From Ophiocordyceps camponoti-saundersi (nom. inval.) (taxonomy: Eukaryota > Ascomycota > Sordariomycetes > Hypocreales > Ophiocordycipitaceae), in the NCBI GenBank assembly GCA_003339415.1, contig PDHQ01000098.1, forward strand, positions 54,833 to 118,832: a DNA stretch of 64,000 bases. The letters run 5' to 3'. The position numbers were made by a program, and so were the translations under genes. A model generated the notes under the pieces. That model made no database searches and was not told the origin of the DNA. It worked only from the letters and a program-made list of their open reading frames with translations. Numbering within the stretch: the first letter of the stretch is position 1; each line of letters begins with the position of its first letter. Positions 48,532-59,703 of the stretch are shown piece by piece.

Positions 48532-50178
48532 CTACTGTGTAAGGTCCATATCATATTCGTCCTCCTCCTTGAAGTTGAGTGAGGCATTTCCGCTGCCGTC
48601 GTCGTCGGGATCATGCCAAAACTGCGCCGCGGCGTCTCCGAGGTCTCCGACGAGGCCCACGTTGCCGTTATGCTCCGGCGTGATGCCTATAGAATCCAAG
48701 TTTGGCGTCATTCCGTTGACCGGGTCTCCGCGATAGTCGGTGTGGTTCGGCACGCGGAGGCCAGACCCGGCGGACCTGGAATATGAGAATGAACCGGTTC
48801 CGCTCTTGGCCATGGCATCCATCAGCTCCGTTTGCATGCGCCTCTCATCCTCGGTCAGCTCAAAGGGAAAGTGGCCGCCGAGGTCGGCAATGGTGTTCAT
48901 CAACTCCTCTTGCTGCTGGAGCTTGAGATGCAGCATCCACATCAGATCACGGGCCCAGCTAACAGCGCCATTGAGGATATCGCCCTTGTTGGGGCCCTTG
49001 TCCTTTTCCTCCATAGGGAGGCCGGTGGTGATGTTGCCGGAGCTACCCCCAGCCGCCCGTCTAGCGCCGGGCCCGGCCAAGCCCGAGGTGGCCTGCGATG
49101 GATTCGAAATGCCGGTCAGGGTCGGTGACAGTGGCGTTCCGTTCTGCAGCAGCTTGCGAATCTTTTCGTCTTCTAACCGGTGCGTGGGGACCAGCTTGCT
49201 TAAATCTTGGATCCTCTCGTTTATGTTATCGCGACGGCGACGCTCGACAAGGTTGTGGGATTCGCGACGCCGTTTCCGCTTCATCTCCTGCGTCGAGACG
49301 GCGCCGGAAGGGACGCCCAGCTTGGCGGGCATCGAAGTGCCGCCCTTGAGCATAACCTCGTTGATGGGTACCATGCCTTGTTGCATGGGAGAGGAGAAGC
49401 CCGAGTTGTATGAGGCAGGTATGCTTCCTGTGGGCGTGTTCATCCACTGGGTCGAGGGGGACTTGTCGTGGCTGCTAGAGTTACGCATGGGCTGAGATCC
49501 GTAGCCAGGAGAGTCGTGTGACCCTATGGGAATACCGTGGATGCTGCTGGTCTTGGGCGTCATGGGGCTGCGGGCGTTGGAGGCTTTCCGCTGCATCTGC
49601 TGAGGCATGCGGGTTCTGGTTTTGGCATTCAGATAGCTGGGCTCATGCCCATCGGCGTTCATGTCCCCTCCCGCCAGTGGGGAGCCCGAGTAAGATAGAG
49701 GCGAATGAAGAGACGTGCCGAACGAGTGGGTGTTGGGCATCTGGCGGAACGGAGTATTGAAGCCGGCGGTGTACGAGTTATGGATCGGGTCGCCGTCGGG
49801 CGTATTGGAGAAGGCGCCATTCATTTGTGACGGGTCGACGTGCATGCCAGAGCCGCGATGAGAAGAAAAGGGGCCCTGGGAGAAGCTGACATTGATGGCA
49901 GAGTAGTCCTGACCATGGGCGTGCATGCCTGAGTGGCCGTCTGACGGGCTGGCCAGGCCGTCGAGCAGTTCGTCGTCTCCGAATACAGCGGAGCCGCTCG
50001 AGTAGCCGTTAGGAGCACTTCCCGTACCCGAGTTAAAATTGCCGTTGTTGTTATTGCCGGCGCTGCTGCCGCCATTGTTAAAGGGGGGAGAATAGCCGCC
50101 GGTCATGGCGAGGTCGTTGGGGTCGATGTTGCCGCCGTTGGACGCGGAGCCGAAGTGGTTGAACCCGTGTTGGGCCAT
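48532..50178 (-). CDS. bHLH transcription factor
   Basis: Single exon of 548 codons. The N-terminal 290 residues are Ser/Gly/Asn/Pro-rich and probably disordered. The basic region RRRESHNLVERRRRDNINER starts near residue 303 and has the class B H308-E312-R316 arrangement that reads E-box CACGTG-type sites. The loop is enlarged by about 50 residues before helix 2 (GPNKGDILNGAVSWARDLMWML). A conserved C-terminal block ADLGGHFPFELTEDERRMQ follows and an acidic tail ends the protein. This layout fits the fungal bHLH class often labelled GlcD-gamma-like, related to USF/MITF-type factors. Nuclear regulator, targets unknown. A GTGAGT at about 50512 (minus strand) could mark a 5' UTR intron. Confidence 0.88.
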   Translation of the reverse strand: MAQHGFNHFGSASNGGNIDPNDLAMTGGYSPPFNNGGSSAGNNNNGNFNSGTGSAPNGYSSGSAVFGDDELLDGLASPSDGHSGMHAHGQDYSAINVSFSQGPFSSHRGSGMHVDPSQMNGAFSNTPDGDPIHNSYTAGFNTPFRQMPNTHSFGTSLHSPLSYSGSPLAGGDMNADGHEPSYLNAKTRTRMPQQMQRKASNARSPMTPKTSSIHGIPIGSHDSPGYGSQPMRNSSSHDKSPSTQWMNTPTGSIPASYNSGFSSPMQQGMVPINEVMLKGGTSMPAKLGVPSGAVSTQEMKRKRRRESHNLVERRRRDNINERIQDLSKLVPTHRLEDEKIRKLLQNGTPLSPTLTGISNPSQATSGLAGPGARRAAGGSSGNITTGLPMEEKDKGPNKGDILNGAVSWARDLMWMLHLKLQQQEELMNTIADLGGHFPFELTEDERRMQTELMDAMAKSGTGSFSYSRSAGSGLRVPNHTDYRGDPVNGMTPNLDSIGITPEHNGNVGLVGDLGDAAAQFWHDPDDDGSGNASLNFKEEDEYDMDLTQ

Positions 50179-53100
50179 GACCAGTGTCGCGGAGTGCCGG
50201 GTCCGGGGGATTCTGTGGACGCGATTGCTGGCCGGCCGCGGGCGGTAGTTGGGTCTGCTCAGGTGTGGCTTCGGGCGCCGAACGATACTCTCCGGGTCGG
50301 GCGGTTGGAAGCGGCAGTCGGGGCTGGTCGAGTCGAAAGAGGCGAGAGTATGTGTACTAGGCCGGAGCGAGCGTCAGTCGAGAAGCAAATATCGATGTCG
50401 ACAATCCCGGTCGCAGGGTTGAGGAGCGCGAGCGCTTGACTCGGGCGCTGCGAGCGGTTGTCGCAGCGGCGTCGCAATCCCGGCACAAGTGGCTAATGGC
50501 AGAAGACTCACGTTGTGGAAGGATAATATGACCAAGAGCCAGGTAACAGCTACCACCAAGCCATCTAACAGTTGTGTGTTGCGCAGATGATGAAGACTCG
50601 AGGCTGGGAGAAGAAAAAAAAGGGTGATGCGACTTCGGCGGGGGGGTTGCTTTTTGAGTCCGACGTCGTGGCGGGTGGATGGCGGTAGTTTCTCGAGAGC
50701 GTAGGCGGTGACGGGTTGCTATCTATAGGTGGGCGGCGTTCGAGTCACCTTGAATGAGGGGGGGCCTTGTCGAGAAATGCGTGCCGGCCAAAGGGGGGGT
50801 GTGAGTGTGGGGTGTTTCTGGCCGGGGGCCTATGATAAGCTGGAGCGCGGAGCATCAGCGCTGAGCAAAACAGCGAGGGGGAGTCTGTAGAGAGAAGCGG
50901 AGAGACAGAGCGGAAGAGGGGAAAGACAGGGCGTGAGAGAGCCAGACAGGAAGAAGAAGGTGGGAGCGCTCGAGAGAGGGGAGGGGGTGGGACGGGGGCT
51001 TTGCAGACTACTGCTTGCCACGGCGAACAAGGCGACGAAAAGACGAGACGAGGACGATGAAAGGGAGGGGGGGAGGAGAAGAGAAGCAGAACGGATCGGC
51101 GCTGGCCGCCCGTTGGTAGCGGCGGCTTTGGCGGCACTTGGGGGAAGTCAAGGGGGGGGTGTGTACGGCGTGGCGGCCGAGGACTCACCGGCAGAAGCAA
51201 GACACGACTTTCCTTTCTCCAGTCGCACAAGATTTTTGCAAGATTTTTTTCTTTTTTTCTCGATTTTGAATTTGAAATTTTTTTTTGGCGTGGATTCGAC
51301 ACGATGAGGCTGAATGGAGGAGGCTGACGAGGGAGAGAAGGCTGACGGGGCGTGGGGAAGGGCAAAGCAAGTGGAGCCTGCTAACAACCCCGCGGTCTGT
51401 ACCAGGTTGACCCTTAACAGCTCCGTTTAGGCTTGTCGATTTCCCTTGTTGAGAGTCAGGCCGATGATACCAAATCGACCACCGCGAGGCTCCGTTCCCC
51501 AGTTTTCTTTTGCTTCCTCGGAGGGGGTGAATATTCAGGCTACCTCGGAGACAAGACGAAAAAGACGGCGTGGCGCGGCTGGCTGGCAAGGCTTTCCGTT
51601 TGTTGTTGGGAGTTTTGACTCGAGACACGGCGTCGACAACAGAGCTGACGTCGACATACATACAGGGCCCGGTCTAGAAATATCCCCACGGCATACCCAC
51701 CCCTCTGTCTTATACTGCTCTATTCCTGCTCTTTCTGTATTTGCACCAGCCCCTGCTGCGGCGCGCGATACGAGGGTCGTCCCGCTCCTTGTCGTCTGAC
51801 TCGCCTGGGGCCGACGAGCGCTGTGGTGGTGGCATCCAGAACAACGCCAGGAGCCCACCCCCAGAGCAACAGAAGGTGGGTGAGCTCCAGGCTCAGCGTG
51901 ACTCCGGATTTAAGACAGGCAAAAAATAAAACCACAGACGTCAACTCGAGAGCTCTTGCCTTTTACCATCGAGATGCATCCCAAATCGGAGCTTCCTGCC
52001 CGGTCATGCGAGGCCGCGACGCCTCGAGCCCTCTGTCTGGCCACGAGGTCATGTAAGGCACGGCCAGGACGGGGTCAGCCGCGGTGGACGCCTCGCCGGC
52101 AGAAGAGCAGAGAAGTCCTCTCTCTCTCTCTCTCTGTCTGTGTCTCTCACACACTCTCTTACTCGCTGTCGCGCGCGCTCTCTCTCTCTTTTTCTGCCTC
52201 TATCTAAGAAGGTAGGTATCATCCTCTCTCGCCGGCGTGTTGCCTACAACAGTTCCCTCTGGAGAAGCTCTGTCTATCTCTCTCCCCACGATCTACGCAT
52301 GTCTAGCCAAGGTAGGCACGTCTGTGCGTCCGCCCGGCCTCGCAGGTAACGTCAGACGCAAGCCGGGCAATAGAGGATAGCAGGTAGGTCGCTACCTACC
52401 CATGTACAGGTAAAAAAAAAAGGTAGGGTCCTCCTGTATGAATAGTATTCTTTGCCTTGGTGCCGACGAGTTTAGGAGCCCGCTACGGCAACCCGCCCTC
52501 CATGTCTCAGGACAGGGACCTGACCTGGCCAGGTGTCGGCTGCTTCGGGCAAAGGCGCTTGTAGTGTGGGCGTCATTCGCTATCGACGGTGTCTGCTCCG
52601 GCGCTGGACAAGACCACGCGTCGCTCGGTACCCGCGATAGACGCCACACGCGAGATACCACGGCGACGCGCAAAGACGAAAGGCATCGTCTTTTTGCTTT
52701 GCCTCACCCCAAGTCAGTCCCAGGTGGCACCCGCTGCCGCCCGTCCGCCCGTCCTCCCGCCCGCAGCTGGGCCTGCCAGCCTACCACCTACTGCCTGCCT
52801 AGGTATCCAGTAGGCATCTGTGTACAACCCACCTACCACCGTCTCTGTTTTCTTCTCTCCAGTTTCAGCCCGGTAACGCGAACGAGCAACATGGAAGTCC
52901 CCTTGTACCCGCGTGCCCAGTAGCACCGCGCTACCGCAAAGGGCACCCCTCCAAGCCGCCAATCATGTGCCCCCCCCAAATCCGCCCCGGCCCACGTAAC
53001 TCCTCCTACCTCTACTCCTCCTCCTCCTCCTCCACCACCACCACCACCTCTCCCTCTCCCTCCACCTCTTCCTCCTGTCTGCCTACCTGCTACCTACCGG

Positions 53101-53646
53101 CCTCTGCCTGTCAGTTTCGCTCCTTCGCTCCCTCCAGCCTTGTGCCTTGCCCCCCCCTTTACCGCCCGGCCTGCCTGCCAAATCCGCATCTCATCCTGCG
53201 CCCCAGATTCCGCATCTGCCCTCGACCTTAGTCCCGAAAGCCCTCTCATTCGCCCGGCTCTTTGTGCCCGTGAGCGCTGCCAGAAGTAGGTCCGCCAGGT
53301 AGGCCTCCATTGCCCCCCCCCCCCCCCCCTCCATTTCGCTGCTTTGCCAAGGCAAACCCGTTTGGATCGCTTCAACCCGGGTCTCCCCCACCCCCCTTCT
53401 TTCTCTCCCCGCGCCGCTCTTCTCCCTCTTGCATCCGTCTATCTGGGAGATCCGAGCACCTCTGACTGACCGTACCCAGGGCGCAAGCCGCTCGCTCTAA
53501 CTTGTTAGGGCACCTCCCACTCCAAGTCCGCGCGCGCGCGCATCTTTGACCCCCCTCCCCCGCTCCTTTTCGTTAGTCGACTCCTCACCAACCTTGTCGA
53601 TCGTCCTTGTTGCCGTTCCCGCGTCCCGCTCATCCCGTCGCCGCGC
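50179..53646. other. 3.5-kb divergent promoter region
   Basis: Upstream of both the bHLH gene (minus) and SFT2 (plus). Includes a minus-strand pyrimidine-rich leader (50700-51370), a CT tract (52112-52200), TCC/ACC tracts (53011-53080) and a C run (53311-53328). Long minus-strand frames in 50745-51365 are biased-composition artefacts. No gene is supported. Confidence 0.55.
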
Positions 53647-54666
53647 ATGGCTTCCAGCTCGTTCCGGGACTCCATCAACTCGCTCGGTTGGAGTCGACGA
53701 GGTAACGATGAGGTCGCAAATACGTCACAGCAGTCAGGGCTGCTCTCTTCCATCAAGAATCTGTCACCATTTCAAGACCGGGGTTACATGCGCCTGCCCA
53801 CCGCCGAGAGTCCTGGAGCACCTTTACCGGCACCAAATCGGCGAGAGGAGGAAGAGGGCTGGTTCGTATGTGAGTCAACCTGACGACATCAGGTCGCGAA
53901 CCCCCTGCAGCGGGACATGTGCATGGCATTTCGGCCGTGGACCGGATTCTGCATGTGATGCGAATGATGCGCCTCGTGGGCGGCAGGACTAACTCGAGGT
54001 TGCAGTGAGCAGATGGGACCGGTTATTGATCTTCGGGGCTTGCAACCTTGCCGCCCTCGCCTGCTTCGTCATCTGCTTCACCCTCTTCCCGGTTTTGTCG
54101 TTGAGGCCGCGCAAGTTTGTCATTCTGTGAGTGGGACTGTCCGTCTCGTTAGCATGGCCTTTTGCCTCCTTTCCTCGCTTTCCCACCCCTCTTTCCCATG
54201 AAGGCCTCTACCCGCTCTGGTCATCGCCTGCTTTGACTGCCGTGTCTCCGATGTCCGCCCTTCTCTCTATGCAGCCGTGCAACCCATGGATCTAACCAAC
54301 GACACCTAGGTGGTCCGTCGGCTCGCTCCTCTTCTTGGCATCTTTTGCCGCTGTCATGGGCCCGGTCAACTACCTGCATCATCTCTTCTCCACGCCAAGA
54401 CTGCCATTTACAGCGGCCTACTTTGGCTCCATTTTGTTGACCTTGGTCTTTGCCCTCAAGGTCTGTCTAGACTCGGCCTCCCACACGCGCCATGGCTAAT
54501 CCGTCCTGTGCAGCTTCACAGCACCATCTTGACTCTTCTTTCCGCCGTCGCCCAGCTTGCTTGTCTGATCTGGTACCTCGTCAGTTACTTCCCCATGGGG
54601 GCCGCGGGGCTGCGCCTGGCGGCCTCATTCGGGACGAGGCAAGCTACGGCATGGATGTCGGGGTGA
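53647..54666 (+). CDS. SFT2: Sft2-family vesicle transport protein
   Basis: Four exons, 53647-53869, 54006-54126, 54310-54460 and 54514-54666 (introns of 136, 183 and 53 nt), give 215 codons. The N-terminus is soluble (MASSSFRDSINSLGWSRR). Four membrane segments follow: LLIFGACNLAALACFVICF, LWSVGSLLFLASFAAVMGP, AAYFGSILLTLVFALK and TILTLLSAVAQLACLIWYL. The short loops LFPVLSLRPRKF and YFPMG match the family. Sft2 proteins sit in Golgi/endosomal membranes and help fusion of endosome-derived vesicles with the Golgi. All four splices restore a continuous frame, and no single unspliced frame covers the protein. Confidence 0.93.
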
Positions 54667-56432
54667 GGGCCGATAGCCCGATGGCGACGATGGAGACCAG
54701 CCGGGATATTACCTACATAGTTGGAAGAATAGCCTTGGCCAAGCGTCCTCTTTTAGCGGCCCTGATATACCGTTCGCCCTTCAGAGTGTTGGATCCTACA
54801 TATGTATGAAGGTAGTCAAGAGACTGCCCAGCAAGGTCACCGAAGCGGTCCGCTCCCCACATGGCGTGTCCGAGGAACTTTGCCTTGAGCTCGGCCTGAC
54901 AGTGCTGTATATGTTCGTATGTTCAAATGTACATGTGTATAACACGCATGGGTGTATGTATGTGTAGTAGTGATGGGCAGGTATGACGCCCTGCCACAGA
55001 AGGCACGATTGGTACGGCCGCGGGTACAAATTGGCACGACCCCCCTCCCCCCTTTCTAGACGGATCATCATCCTTAGGTCAAATTGAGCACGACCATTCT
55101 GCCGTTTGAGGCACTATTCCTATCTTTCTAGGAGGTAGGTATGTATTTACTACCTCGTAGATAGGTAGGTAGGTAGGTATTTTACCTTCCCGTCATAGCC
55201 TATCCGTAATATGAACCTATTCGTAGGTATCCAGGCACACACACATACATAGGTATGTAGACGATAGTCTGTCAAGGTGATCGGTCAAGTTCGCGTTGCG
55301 TAGGGAGACACGGAGTAAAAATATATATGCTGATGTTTCTATGCATGTGCATATGTATGTACATACATACGTAGGTAGGTAGGAGGTGCAGCAGAATAGC
55401 AGTCAAGGCCGCACCGTTCGAGGCCGCACCGCACCTGCCTGGAGCATCATGTGATGGCACGACCTGCGCAGTGCTGTCGGAAATCACCTTAGCGGGCCGA
55501 AGCCGCAGCGCAGGGGAAAGGCGTGTCGATGGCGCCCGAAGACTTGCTTGTAAAAGCAAAGTGCATTTATATACGGATATATAGTATATACCTTTAATTG
55601 CATTAATTCGGATACATACATATATACCTAATTAGGTATATAGTAGGTATGTATCCGTACATACAGTAGTGTATATATAGCCTAGCAAAGACGCAGTGAA
55701 CAATTTTAGTCCTGCTGTATTCGTTGGACCCCGAAGGACTGCTGTCGAACCGGGCTCGGCACCGATGGGACGGCTTCAGGGCCCTGATTCTGTCGCAGGT
55801 TGAGTGACGAACAGCCACTTTGCACACATAGGTAGGTACATACATGCATATGTACATACCTACATACATGCCTGGCACTTTCTCCGTACAAGCGTGCTCA
55901 GGCATCTCATATTGTCTTGTCTCGTGCTGCGCACATTCCTGGCCTTTCGTCTCCCAAGTCTACATATGTACATACACAGAAGAGTTGTTTTTATGTATTC
56001 TTTGGGCCTGGCCTCATCTTCTGTCCCGCGGCAACATATGTACATATATGTAGTTGTCCTATCCAGCACTTATGTATGTATGTATTCTAGCTGCTAAGAG
56101 CTTGGCTTTTCGTATTGCCCCTGCGAGGCGTTAATTTCGTATAATAGATGTATATATGATTACGTCCGTATATAGTATGTATAGACATACGGAGTATAGA
56201 GTATTCGCATACGAATATATATATACATATGTTGTATATGCAAATACGAATAGCGAATCCGTGCATGTTATATATACCTATATATGTATATATAATAGCC
56301 TTACTGTGAAGGGATGTTTTTCTGTTTTTTCTGTTCTATTATCGGTCTGTTCTGACTCATTAGAGTAGCAGAGAAGGTTTCCTTGTTTACTAAGAAGTCT
56401 ATGTGTACCTAGGTACCTATGTAGGTACCTAT
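54667..56432. other. Intergenic DNA with short AT-rich tracts and a repeat remnant
   Basis: No gene is supported. It contains the inverted repeat copy at 54971-55129, CCTA/TAGG tracts (55130-55175) and ATGT/ACAT tracts. TG and CA are normal, so this is not RIP-mutated. Confidence 0.55.
54971..55129 (-). repeat. Diverged solo copy of the 160-bp terminal repeat
   Basis: Reverse complement matches the 160-bp direct repeats at 56438 and 57080, with roughly 85-90 percent identity by eye. The shared core reads GTCGTGCTCAATTTGACCTA. Flanking five bases are AGTAG and AGGAG, so a degraded 4-of-5 target duplication is possible. A solo LTR is the simplest reading. Confidence 0.75.
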
Positions 56433-56437
56433 GTATG

Positions 56438-56597
56438 AGAAAGAAAGGATAACTGCCTCAAAGCAGCAAATCGGTCGTGCTCAATTTGACCTAAGGATGA
56501 TGATCTGTCTAGAAAGGGGGGAGGGGGGTCGTGCCAATTTATACCCCAAGCCGTACCAAACGTGCCTTCCGTGGCAGGGCCTCATGCCTGCCCATCA
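56438..56597. repeat. Left 160-bp terminal repeat
   Basis: Identical to 57080-57239. Preceded by GTATG. Confidence 0.9.
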
Positions 56598-57079
56598 AGT
56601 CCATCACCAACAACGCAGATAAAGGGGAATTCGACCCTCCGTCTCTCAAAGCCTCGTCAAGGCACCATTCAACCAGCAGAAAAAAACCCTCGCGGGCAGC
56701 AGAAAACACAGGGCATCCGGGCCATCCTTGGCCATCAACGGAGCCGAAAAAAACAAGCCACACAGGGCAAAGGCCACTCAGGGCACACACAGAAGAACAA
56801 AAGAAAAGAAGCCGGCAGGCCGAGCATCGCTCCAGGCCATAGAAGGTCGAAGAAGAAGAAGGCCATCTCAAGGCAGAAGAGGTAAAAAGCCCCTAGGGGC
56901 AGCGGCGCGGCCGGTCTCAGCAAGCGGTCGTCATCGCCGGAGGCATTATCGCGGACGTCATCGCGGCGGGCGTTAAGCAGTCGTAATAGCGGCAGCGGCA
57001 GGCGTAGGCAGAATAGACATTATCGTGATCAAAGGAGAAGGTTAACGCCACGGGCCTATAGCCCCCTGTCTCGGTCACC

Positions 57080-57239
57080 AGAAAGAAAGGATAACTGCCT
57101 CAAAGCAGCAAATCGGTCGTGCTCAATTTGACCTAAGGATGATGATCTGTCTAGAAAGGGGGGAGGGGGGTCGTGCCAATTTATACCCCAAGCCGTACCA
57201 AACGTGCCTTCCGTGGCAGGGCCTCATGCCTGCCCATCA
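57080..57239. repeat. Right 160-bp terminal repeat
   Basis: Identical to 56438-56597. Followed by GTATG. Confidence 0.9.
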
Positions 57240-58966
57240 GTATGACAGTGTCTCTACTAACCTAGTATCTATCGGTCGAGATGCTGATATTCTGTGTCTA
57301 TAATATAAAAATACCTTAGTACCTAAAGGAAAACAATGCCTTAATAAGTAGCTGTCGCAAGGTGAAGTACCGCTACACTATATAAAACGGGAAGCACCCC
57401 CTAAGGTGTAACGGTACGTATTTAACCCTATATCTCGTAATATACCCCCCTAGGTAGCTTAGGGTTAATAGAGGTGGACGCCTAAATACGTCTCTTCTAA
57501 GAGATATAGGTAAGAATAAGGCACGTGACTTTTGCCTCGTGCCGATATTTACCCGGCCGCTAAGTGCGACTTCGAGCCGTTTTTATTACGTAGTTTCCAG
57601 AAAGCGGGGTTTAAACTTAAGCTACTTAGATCGCCTCTTTTACCCCTTTCATCTAACTAGGCTTATAACTATTAGATAAGGAGGAGGCGTGTAAATTATA
57701 TTAATTAATATATTTACCCTCTCTAAACGGAGGGAATTATTATTATCTTTATATATATAATAAGAACTTTCCGTATCGGCCTCTTATATTATAATACTTT
57801 TATAAATAAGCTTTTATTCTTATAGCTTATATATTACTTTAGATATAGCCCTTTTCCTAATAGGAATTTTATTTCCTAAGCTATAAATTCGTTATTATAT
57901 TACTTATATATTTTAAGGGATAATAAAATATACGCTTAGCTTACCTTTATCTTAGCCCTCTAATATACCCCTATAAATACTATATATACCGCCTTCTAAG
58001 CTAGGTAAGTAATACTTACCTTCTAAAAGGTATAATTAAGGTTTCTTATAATAATTAAGGAAAAAGTTAAGGGTTAATTAGCGGTAAGGTATATAGGTTA
58101 GTTTATTTAGCTTAGAAAGTATTAGATAATAGTTAAGCGGTTATTTTTATAGCTAAGCCCTCGATAAAGCTAGGTTCGATTCCCGGTACCTTTTTAGTAT
58201 ATATTTTTAGGAATTACTATATAAGGGAGGCCCTTAGTTAAGTAGCTTAGCTAATAGCTATAATAAAGGGATTAAGGGCCCCCTTATTATAGTAAATTAG
58301 CTAAATTACTTAGCTAGGGGTTTTCCCTAATTAGTCTCGTTAGTAATATTTTCGGGTATTACTAACTTTTTATTTTTTTTATATATTTTAATAAGTTTAC
58401 TATATTACTTTAATAATAAAGAGACTAATAGATAAGTCGGAAAAATTAGAAAGGAAAAGTTCGTAGAGAAAATAAAAATATCGCGATCGAAGGTTTATAA
58501 TATTTTAAAGTAATCTCCCTAATTAGAATAAACGATAAAAAAAATAACCTTAAGATAAGGGTATTATTTAACCGATAAGAAAATAATCGCGATAGCGATT
58601 AAAAAGTAACGAAAAAAGTGCTAATTAGGGAGTGCCTTTTTAAGGAAGGTACTTAGATTAGGTATTAAGAAGAAGATATAATACTAGCTAAATAGCCGAT
58701 ATAAGCTTTTAAGTTAAATTTACCTTAGAGGCCCCTTATAGCTTTCCTTATTATAGGAAAAGCTTTATAGCTATAGGCCTTAATATGCTTAAGGTTTTAA
58801 ATAAGGCGATCTTTTAGATAACCCTCTTACTAAAGGTTATAAGTCTTAAGCTAACGAAGCCTCCGCTTAATTAGCTATATAGCTACCCCCCTATTTACCT
58901 TACGAGGCGTCTTATTAAGGAGGTAAATAGCTATATATATAGCTATTAGCTATAAGTTATAAGGGA

Positions 58967-59165
58967 AGCTTAACTATATAAGGAGGTATATAGCTATATA
59001 AGTTATAATACCCTCTAATTTTTTAGCGTAACTATTTTAATATATATATACTAGAGAGGTAAATTAAATATTAATCCCTTTAAATACTATATTATCCCGG
59101 AAAGCCTTAGTAAAAAGGGCCTTCTTATAATCTATTAGGATAATTAATACTTTTAGATTAAATAC
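58967..59165 (-). repeat. Left arm of a 200-bp inverted repeat
   Basis: Its reverse complement aligns along its length with 59504-59703. Differences are mostly RIP-type transitions, and this arm is the more heavily mutated. Confidence 0.8.
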
Positions 59166-59503
59166 TTAAGCGATATAAGCTATAAATTTAACCTAAATAG
59201 ACGGCAAATTTGTTTTATAAGGAATATCGTAGCCTCTCCTTTCCCCTGTAAAGTAGTAGGTAAAAAGGGTTAAATAATTCGATCCGTTATACCCTACGCT
59301 TATATAGAATAGATTAAATAAAATAGTAGCTTAGGGGCGTTAAGGCTACGAGGCTTAACGAGGTACTCGTAATCTCTCCTTCCTAAGTTTAGTAGTTATA
59401 TAGATCTTATAATTAGTTATCGGGATAGCTTTATTAATACTAACTCCTAGTAACTTGCTTAGCGAGGCTTATGCCTTAGCTCCTAGATAGCCTATACGGG
59501 CGT

Positions 59504-59703
59504 GTATTTAATCTAAAGGTATTAATTATCCTAATAGATTACGAGAAGGCCCTTTTTACCGAGGCCTTCTAGGACGATATAGTATTCGAGGGGATTAATA
59601 TTTAATTTGCCTCTCCGGTATACGTATACTAAAACGGTTATGCTAAAAGATTAGAGGGTATCGTAACCTATACGGCTATATACCTCCTTATATAGTTAGG
59701 CTT
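59504..59703 (+). repeat. Right arm of a 200-bp inverted repeat
   Basis: Pairs with 58967-59165. Separated from it by about 340 bp. Confidence 0.8.

Larger units (their letters stand above)
56438..57239. mobile_element. Short non-autonomous LTR-type element (TRIM-like)
   Basis: Two 160-bp direct repeats (56438-56597 and 57080-57239) are identical by eye and flank a 482-bp interior. A perfect 5-bp duplication GTATG (56433-56437 and 57240-57244) sits just outside both repeats, which supports transposition rather than tandem duplication. The ends are AGAAAG...CCATCA rather than the usual TG...CA. No reverse transcriptase or transposase is present in the interior, which is purine- and Gln/Lys-codon-rich in one frame but without a recognised motif. 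Orientation is unknown. The identical repeats and lack of RIP suggest recent insertion. Alternatives are a truncated retroelement or another terminal-repeat element. Confidence 0.75.

Noticed and set aside
50745..51365. 206-codon minus-strand frame rich in Pro and Ser
   Set aside because: Low-complexity pyrimidine-rich DNA upstream of the bHLH gene, with no domain or splice support.
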